DNA from: an uncultured Ruminococcus sp.
GTDB lineage: Bacteria; Bacillota; Clostridia; Oscillospirales; Ruminococcaceae
Assembly (NCBI GenBank): GCA_947173865.1
Contig: CAMWGS010000140.1
Location: 1-5,632, forward strand
Direction: 5' to 3'
DNA length: 5,632 nucleotides
Shown: positions 1 to 5,632 of the stretch, one piece after another
Numbering within the stretch: the stretch's first letter is position 1
Layout of the letters: each line of letters begins with the position of its first letter
Position numbers and translations under genes: made by a program
Notes under the pieces: generated by a model
The model's database searches: none
Told to the model about the DNA's origin: nothing
The model's input: the letters and a program-made list of their open reading frames with translations, nothing else

Positions 1-34
1 TGTCGATACGGCTTTCTTATTGTTAAAATATAGA

Positions 35-40
35 AAAGGA
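35..40 (+). promoter_or_regulatory. Ribosome binding site of the GH25 gene
   Basis: AAAGGA lies 11 bases before the ATG at 52, a somewhat long but workable spacing, and supports that start. The rest of the 51-base flank is AT-rich and holds no gene. A TG-T-TAAAAT stretch at 21-29 resembles an extended -10 box, but its transcript would begin at about the ribosome binding site and any -35 box would fall at or beyond the window edge, so no promoter is called. Confidence 0.6.
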
Positions 41-51
41 CTGATTTAATT

Positions 52-1746
52 ATGAAGCTTTATAAAAAAGTGCTTTCTGCGTTTATGTCATGTGCATTTA
101 TAGGTGTTTCCGTGGTTTCGGAAGGAATACCGCAGACTACAGCTGCTGACGTTCCCGAAGATGCACTTATTAATTTATATGATAACACAAAATCCGAAGA
201 AAGTAAAGGGGAAGAAGAAACAACCACTACTTCCACAACAACAACTACTATTGTTACTACCACAACAGCTGAAACTACTGTTTCGGATATAACTACCACA
301 ACTACTACAGCTACCCCCGTTGCTCCCCCCGAAACACAGACTACAGAAGCACCTTTCAATGTTTTTGATATATATAACGCTCACAAGGGTTATACTACTA
401 CAACGACTACTTCTTCTTCAAACCTTGACCCCGCACTTATGCATAGACAGGCAAAGGGTATCGACGTTTCTGCGTGGCAGCCCGATATTGACTGGGCAGC
501 CGTAAAGGAAAGCGGTATTGAATTTGCAATAATGAGAGCAGGTTACGGAAAGTATATTTCACAGAAAGACCCCACTTTTGATTACAATATGCAGCACGCC
601 AAAGAGCAGGGAATAGAATGCGGTGCTTACTGGTACAGCTATGCGACGGACGTTGAGGGTGCAATTCAGGAAGCGGAAGTCTGCTATGAAGTTATCAAGG
701 ATTATGATTTTACTTATCCGATTTACTTCGATATTGAAGACCCCTCACAAGACCATCTTACTACAGCACAGATTTCTGCAATGACAGAAGCTTTCTGTTC
801 AACACTTGAAGCAAAGGGTTATCGTGTGGGCGTTTACAGTTACACGACTTTCCTGAAAACAAAAATTTATGAGGATATACTTAAAAAGTATGATGTATGG
901 GTTGCACATTTTGACGTTTCTGCTCCTTCATACAGCGGAGATTACGGAATGTGGCAGTATACCGCAAAAGGCAGTGTGGACGGCGTTCCGGGAGACGTTG
1001 ACCTTGATGTTTCATATGTGAATTATCCTTATATAATGTCACCTGATACATATGTTGACCGTCCTGCAACTTCTTTCGATTCAGGCATAAGAGATATTAC
1101 CTCTACTACAACCGCACCGTCTTACAAGAAGAAAGGCATAGACGTTTCTGTGTGGCAGGGTGATATTGACTGGAATGCCGTAAAGGAGTCGGGTGAAGTT
1201 GACTATGCAATTATACGTGCAGGTTACGGCAGGCTTCTTTCTCAGAAAGACGAGAAGTTTGACTACAATATACAGACAGCTCAGAGTCTCGGAATTGACT
1301 GCGGTGTTTACTGGTACAGCTATGCGACGGACGTTGAAGGTGCTATTGAAGAAGCAAAGACCTGCTGTGAAGTAATAAAAGGCTATAAACTTGAATATCC
1401 TGTTTACTTCGATGTTGAGGACAAGTGTTTTGATAGTCTCAGCATGGCAGAAGTAGACGCTATTACAGAAGCTTTCTGCTCATACATGGAAGAACAGGGA
1501 TATTACTGCGGAATTACAAGTTATTCAAATTTCCTTAAAAATAAGCTCGGTGTTTCTTTCCTGAACAGATACGCAGTATGGATTGCACACTATAATGTCA
1601 CAAAGCCAAGTTATGGCGGTTATTACGGAATGTGGCAGTATACAAGTACAGGAACAGTAGACGGAATAAACGGTGCTGTTGACCTTGATTACGCTTATGT
1701 TGACTATCCTGAGTACATGACAGAATATCATCTTAACGGATATTGA
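52..1746 (+). CDS. Secreted tandem-domain GH25 muramidase (lysozyme-type) with Thr-rich linkers
   Basis: Predicted to hydrolyse the beta-1,4 bond between N-acetylmuramic acid and N-acetylglucosamine in peptidoglycan, outside the cell. Residues 1-32 look like a signal peptide: KLYKK, a hydrophobic stretch at about 7-22, and probable cleavage after TAA (30-32). A Thr-rich region (57-101, 115-123) follows. Then come two GH25 domains, about 136-326 and 362-553, joined by a linker containing TSTTTAP. Each begins GIDVSxWQ and ends WQYTxxGxVDGxxGxVDLD. The expected catalytic acids are present in both: D138, D227 and E229 in the first, D364, D454 and E456 in the second, with D-x-E in the family context YFD[IV]ED. 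Cysteines 190, 211 and 249 recur at 417, 438 and 476. I see no SH3, LysM, choline-binding, dockerin or LPXTG segment. The gene ends with a double in-frame stop, TGA TAA. The physiological role (own-wall remodelling or attack on other bacteria) cannot be read from the sequence. The family call is secure; activity of both domains is inferred. Confidence 0.93.
   Translation: MKLYKKVLSAFMSCAFIGVSVVSEGIPQTTAADVPEDALINLYDNTKSEESKGEEETTTTSTTTTTIVTTTTAETTVSDITTTTTTATPVAPPETQTTEAPFNVFDIYNAHKGYTTTTTTSSSNLDPALMHRQAKGIDVSAWQPDIDWAAVKESGIEFAIMRAGYGKYISQKDPTFDYNMQHAKEQGIECGAYWYSYATDVEGAIQEAEVCYEVIKDYDFTYPIYFDIEDPSQDHLTTAQISAMTEAFCSTLEAKGYRVGVYSYTTFLKTKIYEDILKKYDVWVAHFDVSAPSYSGDYGMWQYTAKGSVDGVPGDVDLDVSYVNYPYIMSPDTYVDRPATSFDSGIRDITSTTTAPSYKKKGIDVSVWQGDIDWNAVKESGEVDYAIIRAGYGRLLSQKDEKFDYNIQTAQSLGIDCGVYWYSYATDVEGAIEEAKTCCEVIKGYKLEYPVYFDVEDKCFDSLSMAEVDAITEAFCSYMEEQGYYCGITSYSNFLKNKLGVSFLNRYAVWIAHYNVTKPSYGGYYGMWQYTSTGTVDGINGAVDLDYAYVDYPEYMTEYHLNGY
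220..354 (+). repeat. Degenerate ACN trinucleotide repeat encoding a Thr-rich linker
   Basis: Residues 57-101 of the GH25 protein are mostly threonine, with runs of four to six interrupted by S, IV, AE, VSDI and a Pro-rich end. At DNA level this is an ACA/ACT/ACC repeat. A second short run (six Thr then three Ser, residues 115-123) lies just downstream after a non-repetitive 13-residue spacer. Such segments are typical flexible, possibly O-glycosylated linkers in extracellular enzymes of ruminococci; glycosylation here is only inference. They probably hold the catalytic domains away from the membrane or wall. Confidence 0.85.
457..1029 (+). repeat. First copy of the tandemly duplicated GH25 domain
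   Basis: Codes for residues 136-326. It aligns along its whole length with the second copy at 1135-1710, with well over half the residues identical by eye and a one-residue length difference near ESGIEF / ESGEVDY. Some blocks are identical at DNA level, for example 628-656 with 1309-1337 (29 bases) and 941-962 with 1622-1643 (22 bases). The duplication is internal to one reading frame. Confidence 0.88.
1135..1710 (+). repeat. Second copy of the tandemly duplicated GH25 domain
   Basis: Codes for residues 362-553, the partner of 457-1029. It keeps the catalytic acids (D364, D454, E456) and the RAGYG, YWYSYATDVEGAI and YGMWQYT blocks. It differs mostly in the segment after the catalytic D-x-E (DKCFDSLSMAEVD against DPSQDHLTTAQIS) and in the helix before the last strands, and it carries additional cysteines (439, 459, 486). 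It shows no sign of decay, so it is probably a second working catalytic unit. Confidence 0.88.
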
Positions 1747-1761
1747 TAATACAGAAAAATT

Positions 1762-1791
1762 TATGCATATCGGATTCCGATATGCATATTT
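1762..1791 (+). terminator. Hairpin after the GH25 gene, candidate weak intrinsic terminator
   Basis: Arms 1762-1774 and 1776-1788 are exact reverse complements around one central base (ATGCATATCGGA in the left arm). As a folded RNA this gives about 12 base pairs closing a three-base loop. It begins 15 bases after the GH25 stop codon. The following T-tract is short and broken (TTTCATT), and the stem is only moderately GC-rich, so termination may be partial. An A-rich run at 1755-1759 precedes it. It could instead be a processing or stabilising element in an mRNA that continues into addB. Confidence 0.55.
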
Positions 1792-1795
1792 CATT

Positions 1796-1802
1796 AAAGG
1801 AG
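1796..1802 (+). promoter_or_regulatory. Ribosome binding site of addB
   Basis: AAAGGAG sits nine bases before the ATG at 1812 and fixes the addB start. It begins only seven bases after the preceding hairpin ends, so a promoter cannot fit between the hairpin and this site. Confidence 0.8.
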
Positions 1803-1811
1803 TAATTTTTT

Positions 1812-4800
1812 ATGGTAGAATTTATAACAGGACAGGCAGGAAGCGGAAAAACAACGCTTATGTTTGAAAAAATCAGAAAAAATTCCGAAAAGTCGATTAC
1901 TCAGCTTATACTTGTTCCTGAACAGTATTCTTACGAATTTGACAAAAAACTTTATTTCTTTCTTGATGCGGAAAAATTCAACAGACTTTTTTCACTCAGT
2001 TTTACAAGTCTTTCAAGACAGCTGTTTCAGCTTTACGGTGAACCCGACAGAAAAGGTGAGTATGCAGACGACTATGCAAGAATGATTCTTATATATCAGG
2101 CAATATCGTCAGTTCAGAACAGTCCCGACGCACTTAATTATTTCCGTCGTCAGAGTTCGCAGAACGGTTTTGCGGAAGAAGTGCTGAAACTCATAAATGA
2201 TATGAAACGTTCGGGAATTACGCCTGAAATGCTTATGAGCAAGTCGGCATTCTTTGAACGTCGTCTTATGGACAAGACAAATGATATTGCTTCCATATAT
2301 CTTGAATACGACAGATTTATGAAAGAGTACGGTTTCAAAGACAATCTTGACAACATTATAAAAGCCGCCGAAACCGCAAATCGTCAGGACTGGTTCAGGG
2401 GCATGAATATCTATATAGACGAATTTGAAAGTTTCAACGGTGACCAGCTTGAAATGATAAAAGTGATGATTGCTTCTGCTGAGAATGTATATATAGCACT
2501 GCGTACAGACAATGTAAATGCAGGAGAATTTACACTCTTTGAAACTGTCAACCGTACTTATCGTAAAATTAAAGAAATGTGCAATGATATGCATATTGAG
2601 TGTAATAATATAGAATGTGACAAAAGCTATCGTTTTGCGAATCCCGACCTTGAATATCTCAGTACGCATATAATGAGGAATTTCCGTTACAGTCCGAAAA
2701 ATGCCCCGAGTCCCGATAATATCAGGATTTTTGAAGCAAAGGATATGTACAGTGAAACGGAATATGTATGTGCCACCATAAAGCATCTCATGTATGAAGA
2801 CAAATCGCTGAAATATCGTGATTTTGCTGTTATATCGAATAATATCGCAGACTATACCGACATTCTTAAAGCTACATTTGAACGCTGTGAAATACCTTAT
2901 TTTATCAGTCTTGAAAAGCCTGTTGTCAATACTTCAATAATGGTATTTTTTTCGTCGCTTCTTGACCTGCTGACAGCGAGAAAGGTAAATACAGAAAATA
3001 TTTTCCGTTTTATGAAATGCGGTATACTTGATATATCGCTTACTGACATATCGCTTTTTGAAAATTACTGCTATAAGTGGAACGTTGATGGTAATGCATG
3101 GTGTTCACCGTTTACTGCCGAAGACGAAAATCTTGAACGTCTTGAAGAAATAAGGGTTGCAGTTATAAATCCGATTATGAAAATGAAAAAACGACTTTTT
3201 GGAAAAAATACTGCCGAGAGTATGTGTCGTATACTGTATGAATATCTTGTTGAATGTGAAGCGGAAAAGAGTATGGGTCGTCTTATGGGTGAACTTATGA
3301 GACTTGACCGTGACTATGAAGCAGCTGAACTCAAAAGGCTCTGGGGCTGTCTTATGGATGTTCTTGACAGTATTGCTGAAACTCTCGGCGAAACAGTCAT
3401 TTCATTTTCGGAAATATCACGGATTATCAGGTCTATGATTGGAAAACTTGAGTATTCCTCTCCACCACAGACACTTGATTCAGTAATAGCAGCGTCGGCA
3501 CGTACTGCCAGATTAAGTTCACCGAAAATTGTTTTTGCGATTGGTTCAAATGACGGTGATTTTCCGAATCAGGTAAATATGCACGGAATTTTTTCAGAGT
3601 CCGACAAACAAAAGCTTTCAAAGAGCAGAATTGAGATAGCACGTCCTGTGTCTGACCTTAATGCGTCGGAAAGACTTGTTGTGTATAAATCACTTTCGGC
3701 GGCATCTGAAAAGGTATTTGTAACATATCCGCTTTCGGATTTGTCAGGACAGGCAAAATATCCCGCACCTGTTGTTGACAGTATAATAAAAATGTTCGGA
3801 AATGAAAACATACGCCTTACGGATGACGACATTTCACTTGATTACTATGCGGTAACGGTTCATTCTGCTTTTTACCACTATATGCAGAACAGAAGCGATA
3901 ACAACAAATATACGGCTTCAATTAAGAAAATACTTATGAATGAACCTGAGTACAGCAGAAGGCTTTATTATGTCACAAGCCGTTCAGAACACCATCAGGA
4001 TTATCATATTGAGCAGGAAGTGGTGCAGAAGCTTAAACCATTTGCACCTCTCAGACTTTCTTCAACAGACATTGAAACATATAATACCTGCCACTTCAAA
4101 TATTTCTGTGAACGTTGTATGAAAATAAAATCATCAGGAAAAATGGAACTTGATGCAAGAATTGCAGGTGAAATAATACATGAATGTTTTCGGAATATAC
4201 TTGGCGGTATGACAAAAGAAGAATTTCTGAATATGTCATATGATGAACTTAAAAAAAGTATAACGGAATGTGCCGAAAGGTACAGAAATGAAAAGCTTGC
4301 GGGTGATTTCGGAAAAAATGCAAAGTTTGAACTTATTTTCAACAAGCTTACCGAACGTCTTGTATATGTTCTTGTGCATACTCAGAATGAAATCAGGGTG
4401 ACGAGTTTCACACCTTGTGCGTTTGAAGTAAATCTGAATGAAAGAAAACCTGTTGTTCTGCCGTTCGGAGACGGTTACAGGCTTGTTTTCGGAGGAATAA
4501 TTGACCGTGTTGATACTTGTACGATAGGTGATAATAAATATGTAAGAATTATTGACTATAAAAGCAGTAAAAAATTCATTACTTCTGAAACTCTCGGAAG
4601 TGGGATTAATTTGCAGATGCTTCTTTATCTTTTTGCTTCAACCGACAAAGGCGGTATTTATGACGACTGTATTCCGTCAGGTGTACTTTATTCTCCTGTG
4701 CAGATTTCGGAAAAAGATATAAAAGCCGACGATATGAAAGAAAATTCCGAAAATATTAATGTTATAAATTCGTCGCTTAAAACAAGCGGACTGGTATTGA

Positions 4801-5162
4801 GTGATTATAAGGTGCTTGACGCTATGGAAACTAATGTAAAGGGCAATTTCATTCCTGTAAAGTTCAATAAAGACGGTACAATGAGTAAAAACCAGAGTTC
4901 ATGCATAACAAAGGATGGTATGAAACGGCTAAGAGAGTTTGCGTACAGAAAACTTTCCGAAATGGCTGAATCACTTCTTGAAGGAGATGCGGAGGCTGAA
5001 CCGCTTCTTATAGGAAAATACCTCCCTTGTGAAAACTGTGATTATATAAATATATGTGATAATTCACTCATGACAAGATACCGTATTCCCGACGAGAAAA
5101 GCATAACAGAGGCAGAAGAAATACTCAATCTGAAAACCGAAGAACAGGAGGAAATTTCATGA
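1812..5162 (+). CDS. addB: AddB, helicase-like/nuclease subunit of the AddAB helicase-nuclease
   Basis: AddB pairs with AddA to unwind and trim double-strand DNA ends until a Chi sequence is met, leaving a 3' tail for RecA; it acts on chromosomal DNA in the cytoplasm. At 1116 residues it is close to the usual length (B. subtilis AddB is about 1166). The N-terminus has a P-loop, GQAGSGKT (7-14), and the family block VPEQ (35-38). IDEFESF (202-208) occupies the Walker B-like position, and GSNDGDFP (578-585) matches the conserved G-N-[DE]-G-x-[FM]-P block. The C-terminal RecB-type nuclease shows H790 in GEIIHE, D898 in GGIIDRVD, D915 and K917 in IIDYKSS, and Q935/Y939 in LQMLLY. Iron-sulfur ligands are C760, C1073, C1076 and C1082; the last three have the C-x2-C-x5-C spacing known from B. 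subtilis AddB. C766 and C769 are extra cysteines near the first ligand. The reading frame is intact and overlaps addA by four bases. Confidence 0.96.
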   Translation: MVEFITGQAGSGKTTLMFEKIRKNSEKSITQLILVPEQYSYEFDKKLYFFLDAEKFNRLFSLSFTSLSRQLFQLYGEPDRKGEYADDYARMILIYQAISSVQNSPDALNYFRRQSSQNGFAEEVLKLINDMKRSGITPEMLMSKSAFFERRLMDKTNDIASIYLEYDRFMKEYGFKDNLDNIIKAAETANRQDWFRGMNIYIDEFESFNGDQLEMIKVMIASAENVYIALRTDNVNAGEFTLFETVNRTYRKIKEMCNDMHIECNNIECDKSYRFANPDLEYLSTHIMRNFRYSPKNAPSPDNIRIFEAKDMYSETEYVCATIKHLMYEDKSLKYRDFAVISNNIADYTDILKATFERCEIPYFISLEKPVVNTSIMVFFSSLLDLLTARKVNTENIFRFMKCGILDISLTDISLFENYCYKWNVDGNAWCSPFTAEDENLERLEEIRVAVINPIMKMKKRLFGKNTAESMCRILYEYLVECEAEKSMGRLMGELMRLDRDYEAAELKRLWGCLMDVLDSIAETLGETVISFSEISRIIRSMIGKLEYSSPPQTLDSVIAASARTARLSSPKIVFAIGSNDGDFPNQVNMHGIFSESDKQKLSKSRIEIARPVSDLNASERLVVYKSLSAASEKVFVTYPLSDLSGQAKYPAPVVDSIIKMFGNENIRLTDDDISLDYYAVTVHSAFYHYMQNRSDNNKYTASIKKILMNEPEYSRRLYYVTSRSEHHQDYHIEQEVVQKLKPFAPLRLSSTDIETYNTCHFKYFCERCMKIKSSGKMELDARIAGEIIHECFRNILGGMTKEEFLNMSYDELKKSITECAERYRNEKLAGDFGKNAKFELIFNKLTERLVYVLVHTQNEIRVTSFTPCAFEVNLNERKPVVLPFGDGYRLVFGGIIDRVDTCTIGDNKYVRIIDYKSSKKFITSETLGSGINLQMLLYLFASTDKGGIYDDCIPSGVLYSPVQISEKDIKADDMKENSENINVINSSLKTSGLVLSDYKVLDAMETNVKGNFIPVKFNKDGTMSKNQSSCITKDGMKRLREFAYRKLSEMAESLLEGDAEAEPLLIGKYLPCENCDYINICDNSLMTRYRIPDEKSITEAEEILNLKTEEQEEIS
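5146..5151 (+). promoter_or_regulatory. Ribosome binding site of addA, inside the end of addB
   Basis: A full-consensus AGGAGG lies within the last codons of addB, seven bases before the addA ATG at 5159. It decides the addA start and, with the ATGA stop/start overlap, points to coupled translation of the two subunits. Confidence 0.88.
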
Positions 5163-5632
5163 GCTGGACAAATCAGCAGGAAAATGCAATAGATGCAAGA
5201 AATTCGTCAGTTATCGTATCGGCGGCGGCAGGAAGCGGAAAAACCGCCGTTCTTACTGAGAGACTTATAAAGCTTATAGCAAACCCTGAAACAAGAGTAA
5301 GAGCGGACAGAATAGTTGTGGTTACGTTCACAAATGATGCTGCCGCTGAACTGAAAAAGCGTCTTGACAGAAAACTCCGTGACCTTATCAACGAAAATCC
5401 GAACGATTCACACCTTATAAAACAACAGGCACTTTTGCAGAATGCAAAAATTTCAACTATCAATTCTTTCTGTTTTGAGATTATAAGGGATAATATTTCG
5501 GAGCAGGGAATAACTTCGGGTTTCGGAGTTTTGGACGATACAGAAAATAAAGTTCTCAAATCGCAGGCTATGGAGGATTTGATTAATTATTACAGTGAAA
5601 ACGAATATGAAAAAATTTCTTTTCTTTATGAC
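5159..5632 (+). CDS. addA: AddA, ATP-dependent helicase/nuclease subunit (5' part, cut by the window edge)
   Basis: AddA is the UvrD/Rep-like (superfamily 1A) motor and second nuclease of AddAB. Only the first 158 codons are here; the full protein is usually around 1200 residues, so most of the motor and the C-terminal nuclease lie to the right. Visible motifs in order: the Q-motif region WTNQQENAI (3-11), the Walker A P-loop SAAAGSGKT (21-29), helicase motif Ia VVVTFTNDAAAELKKRL (53-69) and the following conserved block ISTINSFCFEIIRD (98-111). AddA proteins I know have His in this last block (as in STLHSFC of B. subtilis); here it is Asn102. Motif Ia has Asp60 where Ala is more usual. The start is set by the consensus ribosome binding site at 5146-5151, and ATG overlaps the addB stop as ATGA. 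The order addB-addA with overlap is as in other Firmicutes and implies co-transcription. The frame is open to the last base. Confidence 0.95.
   Translation, partial: MSWTNQQENAIDARNSSVIVSAAAGSGKTAVLTERLIKLIANPETRVRADRIVVVTFTNDAAAELKKRLDRKLRDLINENPNDSHLIKQQALLQNAKISTINSFCFEIIRDNISEQGITSGFGVLDDTENKVLKSQAMEDLINYYSENEYEKISFLYD

Noticed and set aside
1..51. Promoter with extended -10 box at 21-29
   Set aside because: The transcript would start at about the ribosome binding site, and the -35 region is at or beyond the window edge, so it cannot be supported.
52..147. Possible lipoprotein signal around Cys14
   Set aside because: The residues before Cys14 (AFMS) do not make a lipobox and the cysteine sits too early in the hydrophobic region; a normal signal peptide cut near residue 32 fits better.
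60..384. Minus-strand open frames rich in Val or in Cys/Ser/Gly
   Set aside because: Their low-complexity composition is the reverse reading of the ACN threonine repeats in the GH25 gene.
52..1746. Phage endolysin or prophage origin for the GH25 gene
   Set aside because: A signal peptide, Thr-rich linkers and a housekeeping addB-addA neighbour argue for a chromosomal secreted enzyme; no holin, tail or integrase gene is present in the window.
2109..2786. Open frame of 225 codons on the minus strand
   Set aside because: It lies wholly inside addB, whose protein motifs are unambiguous. Its translation has no recognisable domain and there is no convincing ribosome binding site; it is a by-product of addB codon use.
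1835..5244. 18-base direct repeat at 1835-1852 and 5227-5244
   Set aside because: Both copies encode the AGSGKT P-loop of AddB and AddA. Shared protein motif and codon preference explain it without recombination or a mobile element.
5173..5559. Minus-strand open frame of 128 codons
   Set aside because: It is antisense to the start of addA, which has a consensus ribosome binding site and clear helicase motifs.

Overview
The window looks like chromosomal DNA from a low-GC, Gram-positive anaerobe of the Clostridia, most plausibly a Ruminococcus-like member of the Oscillospiraceae. Three things suggest this: moderately AT-rich coding DNA with AGGAGG-type ribosome binding sites, an addB-addA gene pair of the Firmicutes type, and a secreted glycoside hydrolase with long threonine-rich linkers of the kind common in ruminococcal extracellular proteins. 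The genus is an inference from style, not from a marker gene.

Layout, left to right, all on the + strand. Bases 1-51 are a short upstream flank with a ribosome binding site. Bases 52-1746 encode a 564-residue secreted protein with a signal peptide, a Thr-rich linker region and two tandem GH25 (lysozyme-type muramidase) catalytic domains, both with the expected catalytic acids. Bases 1747-1811 are a 65-base gap holding a near-perfect 13-base inverted repeat (candidate terminator) and the addB ribosome binding site. Bases 1812-5162 encode a complete AddB (1116 residues), the helicase-like/nuclease subunit of the AddAB recombination complex, with its P-loop, RecB-type nuclease motifs and four iron-sulfur cysteines. 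Bases 5159-5632 are the first 158 codons of addA, which overlaps addB by the four bases ATGA and runs off the right edge.

addB and addA form a translationally coupled pair whose products act together on double-strand DNA ends to produce 3' single-stranded tails for RecA-dependent repair. The GH25 gene is a separate unit in function (cell-wall hydrolysis outside the cell). It is a neighbour by position, though the small gap leaves little room for an independent addB promoter downstream of the hairpin.

I found no RNA gene, CRISPR array, insertion sequence, attachment site or phage gene, and no stretch over 300 bases without a gene. I see no convincing new biological system. The points most worth a second look are the double-catalytic-domain GH25 without a recognisable wall-binding module, the unusual extra cysteines at the first iron-sulfur ligand of AddB, and the hairpin lying directly before the addB ribosome binding site.
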